DNA of 49,644 bases from an uncultured Centipeda sp. (GCA_905372865.1 CAJPQT010000020.1:1-49644), one strand, 5' to 3'; counted from the first letter of the stretch, positions 1 to 8,683 are shown. Numbers and translations are program-made. The notes: a model not told the origin generated them from the sequence alone.

Positions 1-522
1 GCCGACGTTGCGCTTGCCCGTCGCGGGGTTCTTCGTAAAGACGAGCGGCAGCGTCACGAACGGGCCGCCGTCGTCCGGCCAGCATTTCAGAATGGGGATC
101 TCGTCGAGGTTCGGATTCTCTGTCTCGATGACCTCCTGGCAGGGCGCATTCTTCACGTATTTGGGGAAGTTGATCGCCTTGCGTGCCATCGGGATGAGCG
201 TCATAAGGTTCATCTTGTTCTGGAGCGAGATGTGCGGGATCTTGAGGATCTCCGTGAGTTCATCGGCGATATCGTCGAGCTTCTCCACACCGAATGCGAG
301 CGCCATGCGCTCGTAGCTGCCGAACGCGTTCATGAGAACGGGCATCTTCGAGCCCTTGACGTTCTCAAAGAGGAGGGCGACGTTCTTCTCTCCCTCCATT
401 TTCGAGATGCGGTCCGTGATCTCGGTGATCTCAAGCTCGGGATCGACCTCTGCCGCAATGCGGCGGAGAAGCCCCCGCTCCTCGAGTACCGCAATGTATT
501 CACGCAGATCCTTGTATGCCAA
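1..522 (-). CDS. UbiD family decarboxylase, N-terminal part (runs off the window)
   Basis: This is the first 174 codons of a UbiD-type prenylated-FMN-dependent decarboxylase; the rest lies beyond position 1. The translation begins AYKDLREYIAVLEERGLLRR and continues with ITEITDRISKMEG and ENPNLDEIPILKCWPDDGG, all typical of the N-terminal domain of UbiD and menaquinone-pathway decarboxylases. The start is a TTG at 522, preceded by AGGAGG at a 7-nt spacing; this ribosome site overlaps the stop of tatC, so the two are probably translated from one message. Polyprenyl diphosphate synthase upstream in the same run suggests a role in quinone synthesis, but UbiD relatives also decarboxylate aromatic acids and the substrate cannot be fixed from this fragment. 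Confidence 0.9.
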   Translation of the reverse strand, partial: MAYKDLREYIAVLEERGLLRRIAAEVDPELEITEITDRISKMEGEKNVALLFENVKGSKMPVLMNAFGSYERMALAFGVEKLDDIADELTEILKIPHISLQNKMNLMTLIPMARKAINFPKYVKNAPCQEVIETENPNLDEIPILKCWPDDGGPFVTLPLVFTKNPATGKRNVG

Positions 523-533
523 AATATTCCCTC

Positions 534-1343
534 CTATTTTCTGAGTATAAAGCGAACGATAACGTAGCCGACACCGTACAGAACGATCATCGGCAGTGCA
601 ATCATCGACTGCGTGAATACGTCGGGGGTCGGCGAGATCACGGCGGCGATGATGAACGAGAGAAAGACGACAATGCGAGCGTACTTCTGCAAAAATGTGG
701 ACGTGATCATGCCCATCTTGCCGAGGATCGTGATGACAAGCGGCAGCTCAAAGACGAAGCCGAACGGCAGCACGAACATGATGACAAACTCGAAGTAGCG
801 GTTCACGGAGAACAGCGCCTCAAGTTCCTCGTTGCCGAACCCCTTGAAGAACATAATTGCTGCAGGAAAGACGAGGAAGAACGAGAACGCGAGCCCGAGA
901 AAGAAGAGGATGACCGAGACGGGCACAACGATCCCGAGCACAAGCCGCTCTGCCGGCGTGAGTGCGGGGAGGAAGAACCGCCACACATGGTAAAAGATCA
1001 CGGGCAGCGCGAGAAGAAAGCCCACGACAACAGCGATCTTGATATAGGTGAAGAACGCCTCCGCGGGCTGCATATAGTAGAGCTTTCCGACCGGTACGGT
1101 CAGATAGTGCATAATGTCGTCGATGAAGTAGTAGCCGACACCCGAGCCAACGGCAACGGCAAGCAGACACTTGATGAGACGTGAGCGCAGCTCTGTCAGA
1201 TGGGCGATGAGCGTCATACTCCCGTCATCGTCCGCCGCTGCATTCTCCGCATCCTGCTGTGCGAGCGGCGTCACGGGCGGAGCATCCGCAGACACGGAGA
1301 CAGGCTGCTGCTCCGGCTCAGGGGATTTCGATTCCTCCGCCAT
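534..1343 (-). CDS. tatC: Sec-independent protein translocase TatC
   Basis: TatC is the multi-spanning inner-membrane receptor for twin-arginine signal peptides. The protein has 269 residues: an acidic, proline-rich cytoplasmic lead of about 42 residues, then MTLIAHLTELRSRLI with the conserved HLTELR at 48-53, six hydrophobic segments and the late SPTPDVFTQ motif. The N-terminal lead is longer than in E. coli TatC, which starts almost at the HLTELR motif. It follows tatA (stop 1347) by three bases and ends 11 nt before the ubiD start, so it belongs to a compact operon. Folded redox enzymes are the expected cargo in an anaerobe. Confidence 0.97.
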   Translation of the reverse strand: MAEESKSPEPEQQPVSVSADAPPVTPLAQQDAENAAADDDGSMTLIAHLTELRSRLIKCLLAVAVGSGVGYYFIDDIMHYLTVPVGKLYYMQPAEAFFTYIKIAVVVGFLLALPVIFYHVWRFFLPALTPAERLVLGIVVPVSVILFFLGLAFSFFLVFPAAIMFFKGFGNEELEALFSVNRYFEFVIMFVLPFGFVFELPLVITILGKMGMITSTFLQKYARIVVFLSFIIAAVISPTPDVFTQSMIALPMIVLYGVGYVIVRFILRK

Positions 1344-1346
1344 GGG

Positions 1347-1565
1347 TCAGCTCTTTGCCTCTTTTTTCTCAGCTTCCGACAGTTGCTTGGACTCCTCAGT
1401 GACGTTGATCTCCGCACGCGTGTCCTGCGGCTCGTTGTTGGCGGACTTGAACTCTTTGATGCTCTTGCCGAGCGCCTTGCCGATGTCGGGCAGACGACCA
1501 GGACCAAAGACAACCAGTCCGATGATAAGGATGAGGACGAGTTCGGGAACTCCCAGACCAAACAT
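1347..1565 (-). CDS. tatA: Twin-arginine translocase subunit TatA/TatE
   Basis: This 72-residue protein has the standard Tat A/B layout: a short periplasmic start MFGLGVPELV, one hydrophobic helix LILIIGLVVFGPG, the hinge FGPGRLPDIG, an amphipathic helix KALGKSIKEFKSA and a charged tail. It forms the pore-building partner of TatC, whose gene follows directly. An AGGAGG-type ribosome site precedes the ATG. It is one of two TatA/B-like genes in this run; the other (1800-2162) is separated from it by a fold-back repeat. Confidence 0.95.
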   Translation of the reverse strand: MFGLGVPELVLILIIGLVVFGPGRLPDIGKALGKSIKEFKSANNEPQDTRAEINVTEESKQLSEAEKKEAKS

Positions 1566-1613
1566 AAGAACCTCCTAAAATAAATCGAATTTATGGGGTG
1601 CCATTGTTCGCTT

Positions 1614-1780
1614 GTGTAAAGCCCCACGCGAACACCTCGTTGCGTAATCGACCGCGTGCTTGTATGCTCAAATGCCGGCGGACTTCTTAAACGCGCTTCG
1701 CTTGAACGAAAGAAATCCGCCGGGGCATACCGCACGCTTTCCTCGATTACTTCACTAGGGTTCGCTTAGGGGCATTTCAC
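1614..1780 (-). repeat. Fold-back intergenic repeat, copy A (short form, reverse orientation)
   Basis: This 167-nt imperfect palindrome fills the gap between the two tat genes. Arms seen: GCCCC-GCGAAC (1621-1633) with GTTCGC-GGGGC (1760-1773); GTAATCGA (1644-1651) with TCGATTAC (1743-1750); GCGTGC (1654-1659) with GCACGC (1732-1737); GTATGC (1662-1667) with GCATAC (1725-1730); CCGGCGGA (1675-1682) with TCCGCCGG (1716-1723). The apical part carries the sequence common to all six full copies. Its place inside a tight operon means it is probably transcribed. Confidence 0.9.
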
Positions 1781-1799
1781 TGCGCTCACATCTCACACG

Positions 1800-2162
1800 T
1801 TACGATTGTGTCTTGACTTCTGCGGCAGCATCCTTCTGCTCCGCCTTGTGTGCCTCGACAGCAGCCGCCGCAGTAGCTGCGGTCGGCATTGCCGTGGGGG
1901 TCGGTGCTGCGGCGGATGCCTCCGTCGTTGCCTGTACCGTCTGCGCGGACTGGGCGGCGGGCTGCGCCGCAGGTGCCGCTGCAGGCTGTGCAGGCGGCGG
2001 CTCGGGGGCATTGATCGCAGCGGTCAGTGCGTTCGATGCCTTGCGGAATTCACGGATGCCCTTGCCGAGGGACCGCCCCATCTCGGGGAGTTTGCCAGGG
2101 CCAAAGACAATGAGCCCGACCACAAGGATCAAGATCAGTTCGGGTACACCAATGCCAAACAT
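1800..2162 (-). CDS. TatA/TatB-like twin-arginine translocase protein with Ala/Pro-rich tail
   Basis: The first 45 residues match the Tat A/B pattern (MFGIGVPELILILVVG, then FGPGKLPEMGRSLGKGIREF). After the amphipathic helix comes a low-complexity tail of about 75 residues rich in alanine, proline and glutamine, ending EVKTQS. The longer tail recalls TatB, but Firmicutes usually rely on bifunctional TatA proteins, so TatA versus TatB cannot be decided here. The gene sits 18 nt after the polyprenyl synthase gene and before repeat copy A and tatA. Confidence 0.85.
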   Translation of the reverse strand: MFGIGVPELILILVVGLIVFGPGKLPEMGRSLGKGIREFRKASNALTAAINAPEPPPAQPAAAPAAQPAAQSAQTVQATTEASAAAPTPTAMPTAATAAAAVEAHKAEQKDAAAEVKTQS

Positions 2163-2180
2163 GGATATCTCCTTATTCCA

Positions 2181-3158
2181 TCAAAATTCTCTGCGTCCGA
2201 TAAAATCCGCCGCCATCAGGCAGGTCTCACGAATACGTTCATCAAGCGCATCGGGAAGTGCATTCTTCGCACGCTCCAAATAGGCATCCGCCTGTGCCTG
2301 CGCGTAGTCCAGACCGTCCGTCGTACGTACGATTTCAAGGGCGCGCGCAACCTCCGCCTCCGTCATCTTCGGATTGGTGATCAGCGCCGTAAGCTCTGCG
2401 CGTCCTGCTGCATCGAGCACCTCGAGAGCGCGGATGACGGGCAGGGTCACAAAGCCCTGTGCCAGGTCATGTCCTGCCGGCTTCCCGATATCCTCCGATG
2501 TCTGACGATAGTCAAGCAAGTCATCCGTGATCTGGAACGCCATGCCGATCGCATGCCCGTAAAGTGCCATGCGTTCTGTATCGGCAGCGTCCATGCCTCC
2601 GACGGTGCCGCCAAGCTCACAACAGATCTCGAGAAAGTCCGCCGTCTTCTTGCGAATGCGCTCATAGTACGCATCCTCACTCACGGGCTTCTGATAGGCC
2701 GTATGATCCTGAAGAATCTCGCCCTCACTCAGCGTGCAGACGAGCTGTGCCAGCTTAACATAGATCGAGGAGTCGTAGCCTTCCTCCGCGACGAGTTTGA
2801 ACGCACGTGCAAAGAGATAGTCTCCGCTCAAAATAGCGACCTGATTGCCCCATTTTGCATTCGTCGTCTCTGCTCCGCGCCGCGTATCGGCCTCGTCGAT
2901 GACATCATCATGCACGAGGGAGGCGGTATGGATCAGCTCCAAGGCAACGGCAATCGGCATGGCACGCGCACGATCAAACGCCGCACCTCCACGTGCAGCG
3001 AGCAAAAAGAGCGCGGGACGCAGCCGCTTCCCCCCCGAGGAGACGAGATGTGCTCCTACATCCGTTATGAACGGGGTCTCAGAGACAATGGCCGCAGCGA
3101 GTGCCGGTTCCAATTCTTCAAGATCCGCCTGTATGACATCAAAAATGTCGTTCTTCAA
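2181..3158 (-). CDS. Polyprenyl diphosphate synthase (long-chain, hepta/octaprenyl type)
   Basis: This 325-residue trans-isoprenyl diphosphate synthase elongates farnesyl- or geranylgeranyl diphosphate with isopentenyl diphosphate to make the quinone side chain. It has GGKRLRP at 42-48, the first aspartate-rich motif DDVIDEADTRR at 84-94 and the second, QITDDLLDY, at 209-217. The residues before the first motif (HTASLVH) are small, which favours long chains. The start is a TTG at 3158 with a weak GGTG ribosome site 8 nt upstream. A promoter (TTGACG, 17 nt, TAGAAT) lies in the gap upstream. With UbiD in the same run, menaquinone biosynthesis is the likely pathway. It resembles HepT/IspB, but chain length is not proven. 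Confidence 0.92.
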   Translation of the reverse strand: MKNDIFDVIQADLEELEPALAAAIVSETPFITDVGAHLVSSGGKRLRPALFLLAARGGAAFDRARAMPIAVALELIHTASLVHDDVIDEADTRRGAETTNAKWGNQVAILSGDYLFARAFKLVAEEGYDSSIYVKLAQLVCTLSEGEILQDHTAYQKPVSEDAYYERIRKKTADFLEICCELGGTVGGMDAADTERMALYGHAIGMAFQITDDLLDYRQTSEDIGKPAGHDLAQGFVTLPVIRALEVLDAAGRAELTALITNPKMTEAEVARALEIVRTTDGLDYAQAQADAYLERAKNALPDALDERIRETCLMAADFIGRREF

Positions 3159-3230
3159 CGTCGTATCACCTACATCGGCGCAGATCCTTGCGCCGCCAAG
3201 ATTTTTTCATCCATGTATAAACCTTTACAC

Positions 3231-3259
3231 ATTCTATCATATTGCGGTGAGACCGTCAA
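3231..3259 (-). promoter_or_regulatory. Sigma-70-type promoter for polyprenyl synthase-tat-ubiD run
   Basis: Read on the minus strand, TTGACG (3254-3259) and TAGAAT (3231-3236) are separated by exactly 17 nt, about 73 nt before the TTG start of the polyprenyl synthase. A GGCGC/GCGCC hairpin lies in the leader between them and the gene. Confidence 0.6.
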
Positions 3260-3284
3260 AATTATTTCATAGCCCTCTCATCTA

Positions 3285-4772
3285 TCAACGTACCGATCGC
3301 TTCTGGAGGATGATGGCACTGCCGACCGCACGCTCCGTCCCGTCCGAGGGGGAATTCACCACGTCGCCGTCCACATAGAGCGCAGATGAACCGCCGCCGT
3401 CGAGATTGATCGCATTCTGCACGCCAAATTTCACGAGCAGCTGCGCAAACTCCGTCAGCGTCAGCCCATGACTGTGCGACTGCCGTCCATCGACCACGGC
3501 AAAGACGACCTTGCCCGTCTTTGTCACACCGACGGCACTGCGCGGTGCACGTCCGTAACGGATGTCTCCCGGGAACTGCTCCTCGCCCGCCGTCACATGC
3601 ACGTCCCCATTCGCGACGAGGCGCGGCCCCGCGCCGATGATCTGCACAGCAGAATCCCATATGCCGCCCATATTCTCCATCAGGACAGCAGGATCGCCGA
3701 CGCGTGTACCCGCCGCCGCAAAGGCATCCATTGCGGTGCCATGAACGGAAACGACATACCCATCCGTCGGAATTGCAGAATCATTGGTATTGATCTCCGC
3801 CACACGTCCCTCACGAATCACATATTCCAGCCCGTAGGGATTTGTCCCCGTCGATCTGCCGTAGGCACGGTTATAAATGATGAGACCATTCTCCCCGCGC
3901 TCGGCATTGACCCCCGAGACGGGGAGCGTGATCTGATCGATCTTCACTGTCCCATCGTAGGAAACAGGTCCGAAAACAAAGGAGCCGTCCGGCATTACGC
4001 CGAATGCACTGCGGTCATAATACGTCGTACCGACAATCATTCCGTCGATCTTCGTCACGCCGAGGATCGTACCGTCGGATGCAAAGTAGGAGGCATTGAT
4101 TGCCGCTGCCGCATTGGTATCGCGTGCAATGCCGCTGACGGTCTGCCGCCCCGGGATGATCCCGCGCGCGAGCGCGGGGCGTACATTGTACTTTGCGGGA
4201 TCGGCTTCGATGAAGTATGCCATCACCGGCCCGTCTGCATCCTCGTAGATATACGTGCGCTGCATCAGCCCTGCGGCAATCGTCTCTTCCTTCAGAACAG
4301 GCAGAGCCTCTTTCGTCTGCTCCCCAGCGTCCGACGGCTTTGTGGGCTGCACAGACGGCGTTTCCAACTGTGCGAGCGGCTGTTTCCCGCCCCCTGCGGG
4401 TGCAACATCGAGGAATACGCGGAACGGCTTGGTCAGATTCCCGATCCGATAGTCCATCCCCGCCGCCATGGTAACGGTGACGTAGAAATGCCTGCCGCGT
4501 GCGGAATAGGACACGGCGTCAATGCACTTCGTCCGTACGGCGCTGCGTCGAAATGCACCCACATCCGTATCCGCAAAATCAAAGGTCAGCTCACGCCCGT
4601 CCTCGGAGAGGCTGACATGATAGACGGGCATCTCCGTAAAGTCAAAGACGAGGCGGTCGCGCTCCGCCGTACTCGATGTACGCAGGTCGTTTAGTCCCGC
4701 TGCCCATGCATAGGACGATGCCGTCAGCAGCAAGGCCGCTGCAAGTACCATAATTTTCTTCAAAATACGCAT
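3285..4772 (-). CDS. Secreted phosphodiester glycosidase (NAGPA) domain protein
   Basis: The 495-residue protein begins MRILKKIMVLAAALLLTASS with a likely signal peptidase cut after AWA. An AMIN-like beta domain (about 30-130) precedes a linker rich in Pro/Lys/Glu, then a NAGPA/DUF2233 domain (about 250-490) with GRAPRSAVGV, VDGRQ and NLDGGGSSALYVDG. Members of this family cleave phosphodiester-linked sugars; many bacterial ones accompany cell-wall or exopolysaccharide functions, and the AMIN-like part suggests the protein stays near the envelope. The ATG at 4772 is preferred over a GTG six bases upstream because GGAG lies 5 nt before it. The true substrate is unknown. Confidence 0.85.
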   Translation of the reverse strand: MRILKKIMVLAAALLLTASSYAWAAGLNDLRTSSTAERDRLVFDFTEMPVYHVSLSEDGRELTFDFADTDVGAFRRSAVRTKCIDAVSYSARGRHFYVTVTMAAGMDYRIGNLTKPFRVFLDVAPAGGGKQPLAQLETPSVQPTKPSDAGEQTKEALPVLKEETIAAGLMQRTYIYEDADGPVMAYFIEADPAKYNVRPALARGIIPGRQTVSGIARDTNAAAAINASYFASDGTILGVTKIDGMIVGTTYYDRSAFGVMPDGSFVFGPVSYDGTVKIDQITLPVSGVNAERGENGLIIYNRAYGRSTGTNPYGLEYVIREGRVAEINTNDSAIPTDGYVVSVHGTAMDAFAAAGTRVGDPAVLMENMGGIWDSAVQIIGAGPRLVANGDVHVTAGEEQFPGDIRYGRAPRSAVGVTKTGKVVFAVVDGRQSHSHGLTLTEFAQLLVKFGVQNAINLDGGGSSALYVDGDVVNSPSDGTERAVGSAIILQKRSVR

Positions 4773-4808
4773 AAACACTCCAAACTAAGCAAACAATCAG
4801 TGCAATAG

Positions 4809-4837
4809 AAAAAGGGGGCTGCACGGGCAGCCTCCCC
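4809..4837 (-). terminator. Terminator of the flagellar rod/ring operon
   Basis: On the minus strand GGGAGGCTGC and GCAGCCCCC pair around a 4-nt loop and are followed by TTTTTCT. It lies 20 nt after the flgJ stop and before the NAGPA gene, so it closes the flagellar run. Confidence 0.85.
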
Positions 4838-4857
4838 TCGTAAATCCGTATTGTCTC

Positions 4858-5283
4858 TCACCGTGTCTTGATGGTCAACTGCTTATACATCATATCCGCG
4901 ATCCCAATGCCGCCGCCCTTTGCCACGGAATTCATCAGTTCTGTATCGCGCATGTCCTCAAAGATCTGAATTGCATTGGACTTCTTCCCGAACAGTTCAC
5001 TCTCGGGCACCGTCGCACGCATCTGCTTGTACATCATACTGAGGAACATCGCCTCAAACCCTTGGCATGCCTCGCGCAGTTTCTGCGCCTCACGTTCCTC
5101 TGCCGTCATCTTATTCTTCGGAACATAGCCCGCGGCATCGTCTGACGGGCTCACCGCTTTGCGCTGAAGCTCATCGAGCGTCGCCTGAAAGGATTTGCTC
5201 TCGGCGTTCATTCGCGCTGCATCGTAGGATGTCTGTACGGCACCGCCCATGAGAGCGCTGTCGTTGATCGGCTGTATCGTCAT
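4858..5283 (-). CDS. flgJ: Flagellar rod-binding protein FlgJ, N-terminal-domain form
   Basis: The 141-residue protein matches only the rod-binding domain of FlgJ (about 60-140: EACQGFEAMFLSMMYKQM, ESELFGKKSNAIQIFEDM, GGIGIADMMYKQL). The muramidase domain found in enterobacterial FlgJ is absent, as in many Firmicutes and alphaproteobacteria; a separate lysin would have to open the wall for the rod. The ATG at 5283 is chosen because AAGGAG sits 6 nt upstream; the longer reading from GTG at 5301 would run through that site. It follows flgI by 10 nt. Confidence 0.92.
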   Translation of the reverse strand: MTIQPINDSALMGGAVQTSYDAARMNAESKSFQATLDELQRKAVSPSDDAAGYVPKNKMTAEEREAQKLREACQGFEAMFLSMMYKQMRATVPESELFGKKSNAIQIFEDMRDTELMNSVAKGGGIGIADMMYKQLTIKTR

Positions 5284-5293
5284 ACGCTGCTCC

Positions 5294-6409
5294 TTACACA
5301 ATATCGAGTTCGGCGTGCAGCGCTCCTGCCGCCTTCATCGCCTGCAAGATTGAGATCGTATCGCGCGGGGTAGCTCCCACCGTATTAAGTGCCCCCACGA
5401 TATCGCTGATATTCGTCGTTGCCGGAAGAACGATCGTACTTCCCTTCGCATCCGTTACCTCGACATTCGGGTCATCCGTCACCACCGTATTGCCGTAGCT
5501 GAACGGCCCCGGCTGGGAGACATCTGCATTCGACTGGATGCGGATGGTGAGGCCGCCCTGCGTGATGGCCACGGCATCCACCGAGACATCACCGCCCATG
5601 ATGATCGTTCCCGTGCGCTCGTTCACAACAACGCGCGCCATATTGTCCGGCCGAATGGGCAGATCTTCAATCGAGGCAACAAAGCCGACTACATTGCCGC
5701 GGAAGTAAGACGGGATCGCCACATCCACGCGGCCGGGATTGCTCGCCTGTGCAATACTCCCGTACTGCGCATTGATGGCCCCCGCCACGCGCGAAGCAGT
5801 TGTAAAATCAGGACGCGCAAGCGACAGCGAAATCTGGCCGTTCGCGCCGATGCCGTCATCCTCCACCGTGCGCTCAACAATGCCGCCATTGACGGCAATG
5901 CCAACGGTCGGGAATGCCTTTGACGTGCTGCTTCCGCCGCTTCCTGCCGTAAAGCCGCCCGTAGAGACACCGCCCTGTGCAACGACATAGACCTCGCCAT
6001 TTCCGGCGCGGAGCGGTGTCTGCAGCAGCGTGCCCCCGCGCAGGCTCTTCGCGTCACCGATCGAGGAAACCGTCACGTCGAGGCTGTCCCCCTCACGCAC
6101 GAAGGGCGGCAGCGTCGCCGTCACCATGACTGCTGCGACATTCTTGAGCTTGATGGAGCTGGTGTTGACCGTGATCCCATAGCTCGTGAGCATATTCGCA
6201 ATGGACTGCACCGTCTCGCCCGAGCTTGAGCCGTCGCCCGTTCCGTCGAGGCCCACAACGAGGCCATACCCCATGAGTTGGTTCGAACGTACGCCCTGCA
6301 CCTTTGAGATGTCCTTGATCCGCGTCACGGCGGAATCTGCCGCCGCCGTCCCCGGCAATGCGCCGAGCACAAGGGCGAGGAGGAGCAGAAGGATGCCTGT
6401 TTTCTTCAT
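5294..6409 (-). CDS. flgI: Flagellar P-ring protein FlgI
   Basis: FlgI forms the ring around the rod at the peptidoglycan layer. The 371-residue product has a signal peptide (MKKTGILLLLLALVLG, cut near TAAA-DS) and the signature RIKDISKVQGVRSNQLMGYG followed by VVGLDGTGDG. Length and motifs match the family through the C-terminal IVGALNTVGATPRD. A GGGAGG site precedes the ATG by 8 nt; flgH lies 15 nt upstream. Presence of FlgI with FlgH shows a diderm envelope. Confidence 0.97.
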   Translation of the reverse strand: MKKTGILLLLLALVLGALPGTAAADSAVTRIKDISKVQGVRSNQLMGYGLVVGLDGTGDGSSSGETVQSIANMLTSYGITVNTSSIKLKNVAAVMVTATLPPFVREGDSLDVTVSSIGDAKSLRGGTLLQTPLRAGNGEVYVVAQGGVSTGGFTAGSGGSSTSKAFPTVGIAVNGGIVERTVEDDGIGANGQISLSLARPDFTTASRVAGAINAQYGSIAQASNPGRVDVAIPSYFRGNVVGFVASIEDLPIRPDNMARVVVNERTGTIIMGGDVSVDAVAITQGGLTIRIQSNADVSQPGPFSYGNTVVTDDPNVEVTDAKGSTIVLPATTNISDIVGALNTVGATPRDTISILQAMKAAGALHAELDIV

Positions 6410-6424
6410 AGAAAGCGCCTCCCG

Positions 6425-7024
6425 TCAGAACAGAATGTTGAAGATCTGTGTCAGGATGCCCTGCCGCTGCTTTGCGTTCAGAGGTCCCTTGCCATCAAAG
6501 CGCACGGTTGCATCCGCCACGCGCGTGGAGAGGATCGTGTTCGCACTCGAGATGTCCTCGGGGCGGCAGGTGCCGCGGAAGACAATCTTATGCTCGTTTT
6601 TGTTCTGCCAGATGGACTGCGTCCCTTCGAGGATAAAATTGCCGTTTGGCAGGACATCGACAACCGTCACCGTAACGTTGCCCGCAACGCGGTTGGAGGC
6701 GGACGTAGATCCCTTTGCGCTGAATTTGTCCGAACCGCTTGCCGAGGCCGCCTGCAGAAAGTCAAAGATGCCGATGCCTGTCCCGAGGCTCACCGACCCG
6801 CTCTTCTCGTTCGCAGAGCTGCGCGTGGCAGAGGTCGTCGTCGTCTCGCTGATGACGATGGTAACGATATCCCCTATGCCCGTCGCACGATGATCGGCAA
6901 ACAGGTTCTTCGTCGGGTGCCCGTTCGGATTGTTCCACAGGGATTCTGCCGAGACGACAGGAGCGAGGCTCGCCGTGCACACGACGGCCGCCAGCATCCC
7001 TGCAAGCCATTTTTGTTTACTCAT
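6425..7024 (-). CDS. flgH: Flagellar L-ring protein FlgH
   Basis: FlgH forms the outer-membrane ring of the flagellar bushing. The 199-residue protein contains SLWNNPNGHPTKNLFADHRA, GDIVTIVISETTTTSA and FRGTCRPEDISSANTILS, all characteristic. In proteobacteria FlgH is a lipoprotein. Here the only cysteine near the signal peptide lies in AAVVCTAS, a poor lipobox, and a signal peptidase I site (VVSA-ES) follows, so this FlgH may be a plain secreted protein. AAGGAG precedes the ATG by 6 nt. Confidence 0.95.
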   Translation of the reverse strand: MSKQKWLAGMLAAVVCTASLAPVVSAESLWNNPNGHPTKNLFADHRATGIGDIVTIVISETTTTSATRSSANEKSGSVSLGTGIGIFDFLQAASASGSDKFSAKGSTSASNRVAGNVTVTVVDVLPNGNFILEGTQSIWQNKNEHKIVFRGTCRPEDISSANTILSTRVADATVRFDGKGPLNAKQRQGILTQIFNILF

Positions 7025-7046
7025 ATCGAACTCCTTATGGAAATTT

Positions 7047-7814
7047 TCATCCGATGATCTTCACCGTATGCTCATCCAGCACCTTGCCGCGCAGGATTTT
7101 GCCGGAGCTCACATTCCGCACGCGGATTGTGTAGCCGATGCGCCCGCTCTCAACTGCTGCCCCCTCCGCGCGGATGACGATGCCATTTACATCCAGGATC
7201 AGTTCCACGGGATTGCCCGCACGAATGACGAGCGGCATCGCCAGCAACGACGGGGTAAGCGTCGTATCCTTTCGAATATAACGGCCCGCAACACGTCCGT
7301 CCAGACGTGCAAAATCCGTAATGGTCACCTCGGGCAGCGTATCTACCGCCCGCTCCTCCACACGCGCATTTGCGGAGGAGATCGCCTCCTCTGCACGTAT
7401 ATCCGTCATTGCCACAAGCACGCGGTCATAGACCGTCAGCCGATAGTAACTGGATGCACGCCGATGAAGCACGCCGTCCACATAGACTGCGAAAACAGCG
7501 GGAAATTCCCGTCCATAGGGCAGTCCGCGGGGGAACTCGACCACTGCCGTCACCTCGCCCGCAGGGAGATGCATCGTCGATGCCGCACGCTGAAGATGCA
7601 GTTCATGCCGCCGAGTCTCGCCCATATCGGAGAGCTTTTCTTCGATCTTTTGTACGGCAAGCTCCGAGAGCTGCGCCGAGGAGAGGACGGTCGGAAATCG
7701 GTCGCCCTGTGCCCCATTCGTGCCGGCAGCAAAAGCACTGCCCGCCCACAAAAAAGCGAATAAGCCACTCCATAGGCATAGAATGGCTGTAATCGTACGG
7801 CTTTGAATGCTCAA
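7047..7814 (-). CDS. flgA: Flagellar P-ring assembly chaperone FlgA
   Basis: FlgA is a periplasmic chaperone for FlgI. The 255-residue product has a signal peptide ending GSAFAA and a C-terminal SAF-type domain (about 160-255) with VAGRYIRKDTTLTPSLLAMP, VIRAGNPVELIL and GKILRGKVLDEHTVKIIG. It begins with a TTG at 7814 overlapping the flgG stop in TTGA; there is no strong ribosome site, so translation is likely coupled to flgG. Placement between flgG and flgH agrees with the function. Confidence 0.9.
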   Translation of the reverse strand: MSIQSRTITAILCLWSGLFAFLWAGSAFAAGTNGAQGDRFPTVLSSAQLSELAVQKIEEKLSDMGETRRHELHLQRAASTMHLPAGEVTAVVEFPRGLPYGREFPAVFAVYVDGVLHRRASSYYRLTVYDRVLVAMTDIRAEEAISSANARVEERAVDTLPEVTITDFARLDGRVAGRYIRKDTTLTPSLLAMPLVIRAGNPVELILDVNGIVIRAEGAAVESGRIGYTIRVRNVSSGKILRGKVLDEHTVKIIG

Positions 7815-8605
7815 CGCTTGAGCGAGTTCGCGATCTCGAGCATCGAATCCGATGTCGTGATCGCCTTGGAGTTGGACTCGTACGCACGCTGGGAGACGAT
7901 CATCTCGACCATTTCCTCAACGATCTGCACATTGCTCATCTCAAGCGTTCCCTGCGCAAGCGTGCCCGCGCCGTCGACGCCGGGGTTCGATTCAATCGCC
8001 TCGCCCGAGGCATCGGAGACGACGAAGAGATTCTTGCCGATGGAGGTAAGTCCTGCCGGATTGACGAAGCGTGCGAGCGTGATCTGCCCCGCCTCCTGCT
8101 GCTGCGTCTGTCCTGCCTCACGGTAGGAGACGCGTCCGTCGCCGGAGATCGTGATGGAGTCCGACGGTGCGTTCTGTCCGATCGTAATGCCGTCGGCGAG
8201 CAGGTAGCCATCCGTCGTCACCATACGGCGGTCGCTGTCGAGCTTCCACGTGCCGTCACGCGTATACGCCGTCGACCCATCGGGCATTGTGACGCGGAAG
8301 AATCCCTCGCCCTGAATGCCAATGTCGGTCGGGTTGTCCGTCGTCTGGAGCGCCCCCTGTGTAAAGACGCGCTGCGTTGCCGCGACACGCGTGCCGAGAC
8401 CGATCTGGAGCGCCGTCGGATACTGCGAGTCTGCGCCGTTCTGGGCTCCTGCCTCACGGAGCGTCTGATAGACGAGGTCTTGGAACTCCGCACGCACCTT
8501 CTTTCCGCCATAGGTATTGACGTTCGCAATGTTGTGCGCAACGACATCCATGTGTACCTGCTGCGCCTTCATACCGGACGCTGCAGACCAGAGTGCTCGC
8601 ATCAT
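7811..8605 (-). CDS. flgG: Flagellar distal rod protein FlgG
   Basis: The 264-residue protein begins MMRALWSAASGMKAQQVHMD with the rod-family motif VVAHNIANVNTYGGK, has the middle GEGFFRVTMPDGSTAYTRDG and ends with the coiled MSNVQIVEEMVEMIVSQRAYESNSKAITTSDSML. Length and motifs fit FlgG, the distal rod. With the preceding flgF-like gene it mirrors the flhO-flhP pair downstream of mbl in Bacillus subtilis. GGAGGGGGAT lies upstream of the two adjacent ATG codons (8605, 8602). Confidence 0.94.
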   Translation of the reverse strand: MMRALWSAASGMKAQQVHMDVVAHNIANVNTYGGKKVRAEFQDLVYQTLREAGAQNGADSQYPTALQIGLGTRVAATQRVFTQGALQTTDNPTDIGIQGEGFFRVTMPDGSTAYTRDGTWKLDSDRRMVTTDGYLLADGITIGQNAPSDSITISGDGRVSYREAGQTQQQEAGQITLARFVNPAGLTSIGKNLFVVSDASGEAIESNPGVDGAGTLAQGTLEMSNVQIVEEMVEMIVSQRAYESNSKAITTSDSMLEIANSLKR

Positions 8606-8683
8606 AGTCGATATCCCCCTCCAAGGAAATTTTGTCAGTTCATATTATTATATCGGTTGAATCAGGTTCTTTCTTAAATATTT

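Noticed and set aside
1806..3272. A 488-codon open frame on the plus strand opposite the tatB-like and polyprenyl synthase genes
   Set aside because: It is a shadow of high-GC coding DNA on the other strand; it crosses two clear genes and shows no domain pattern.
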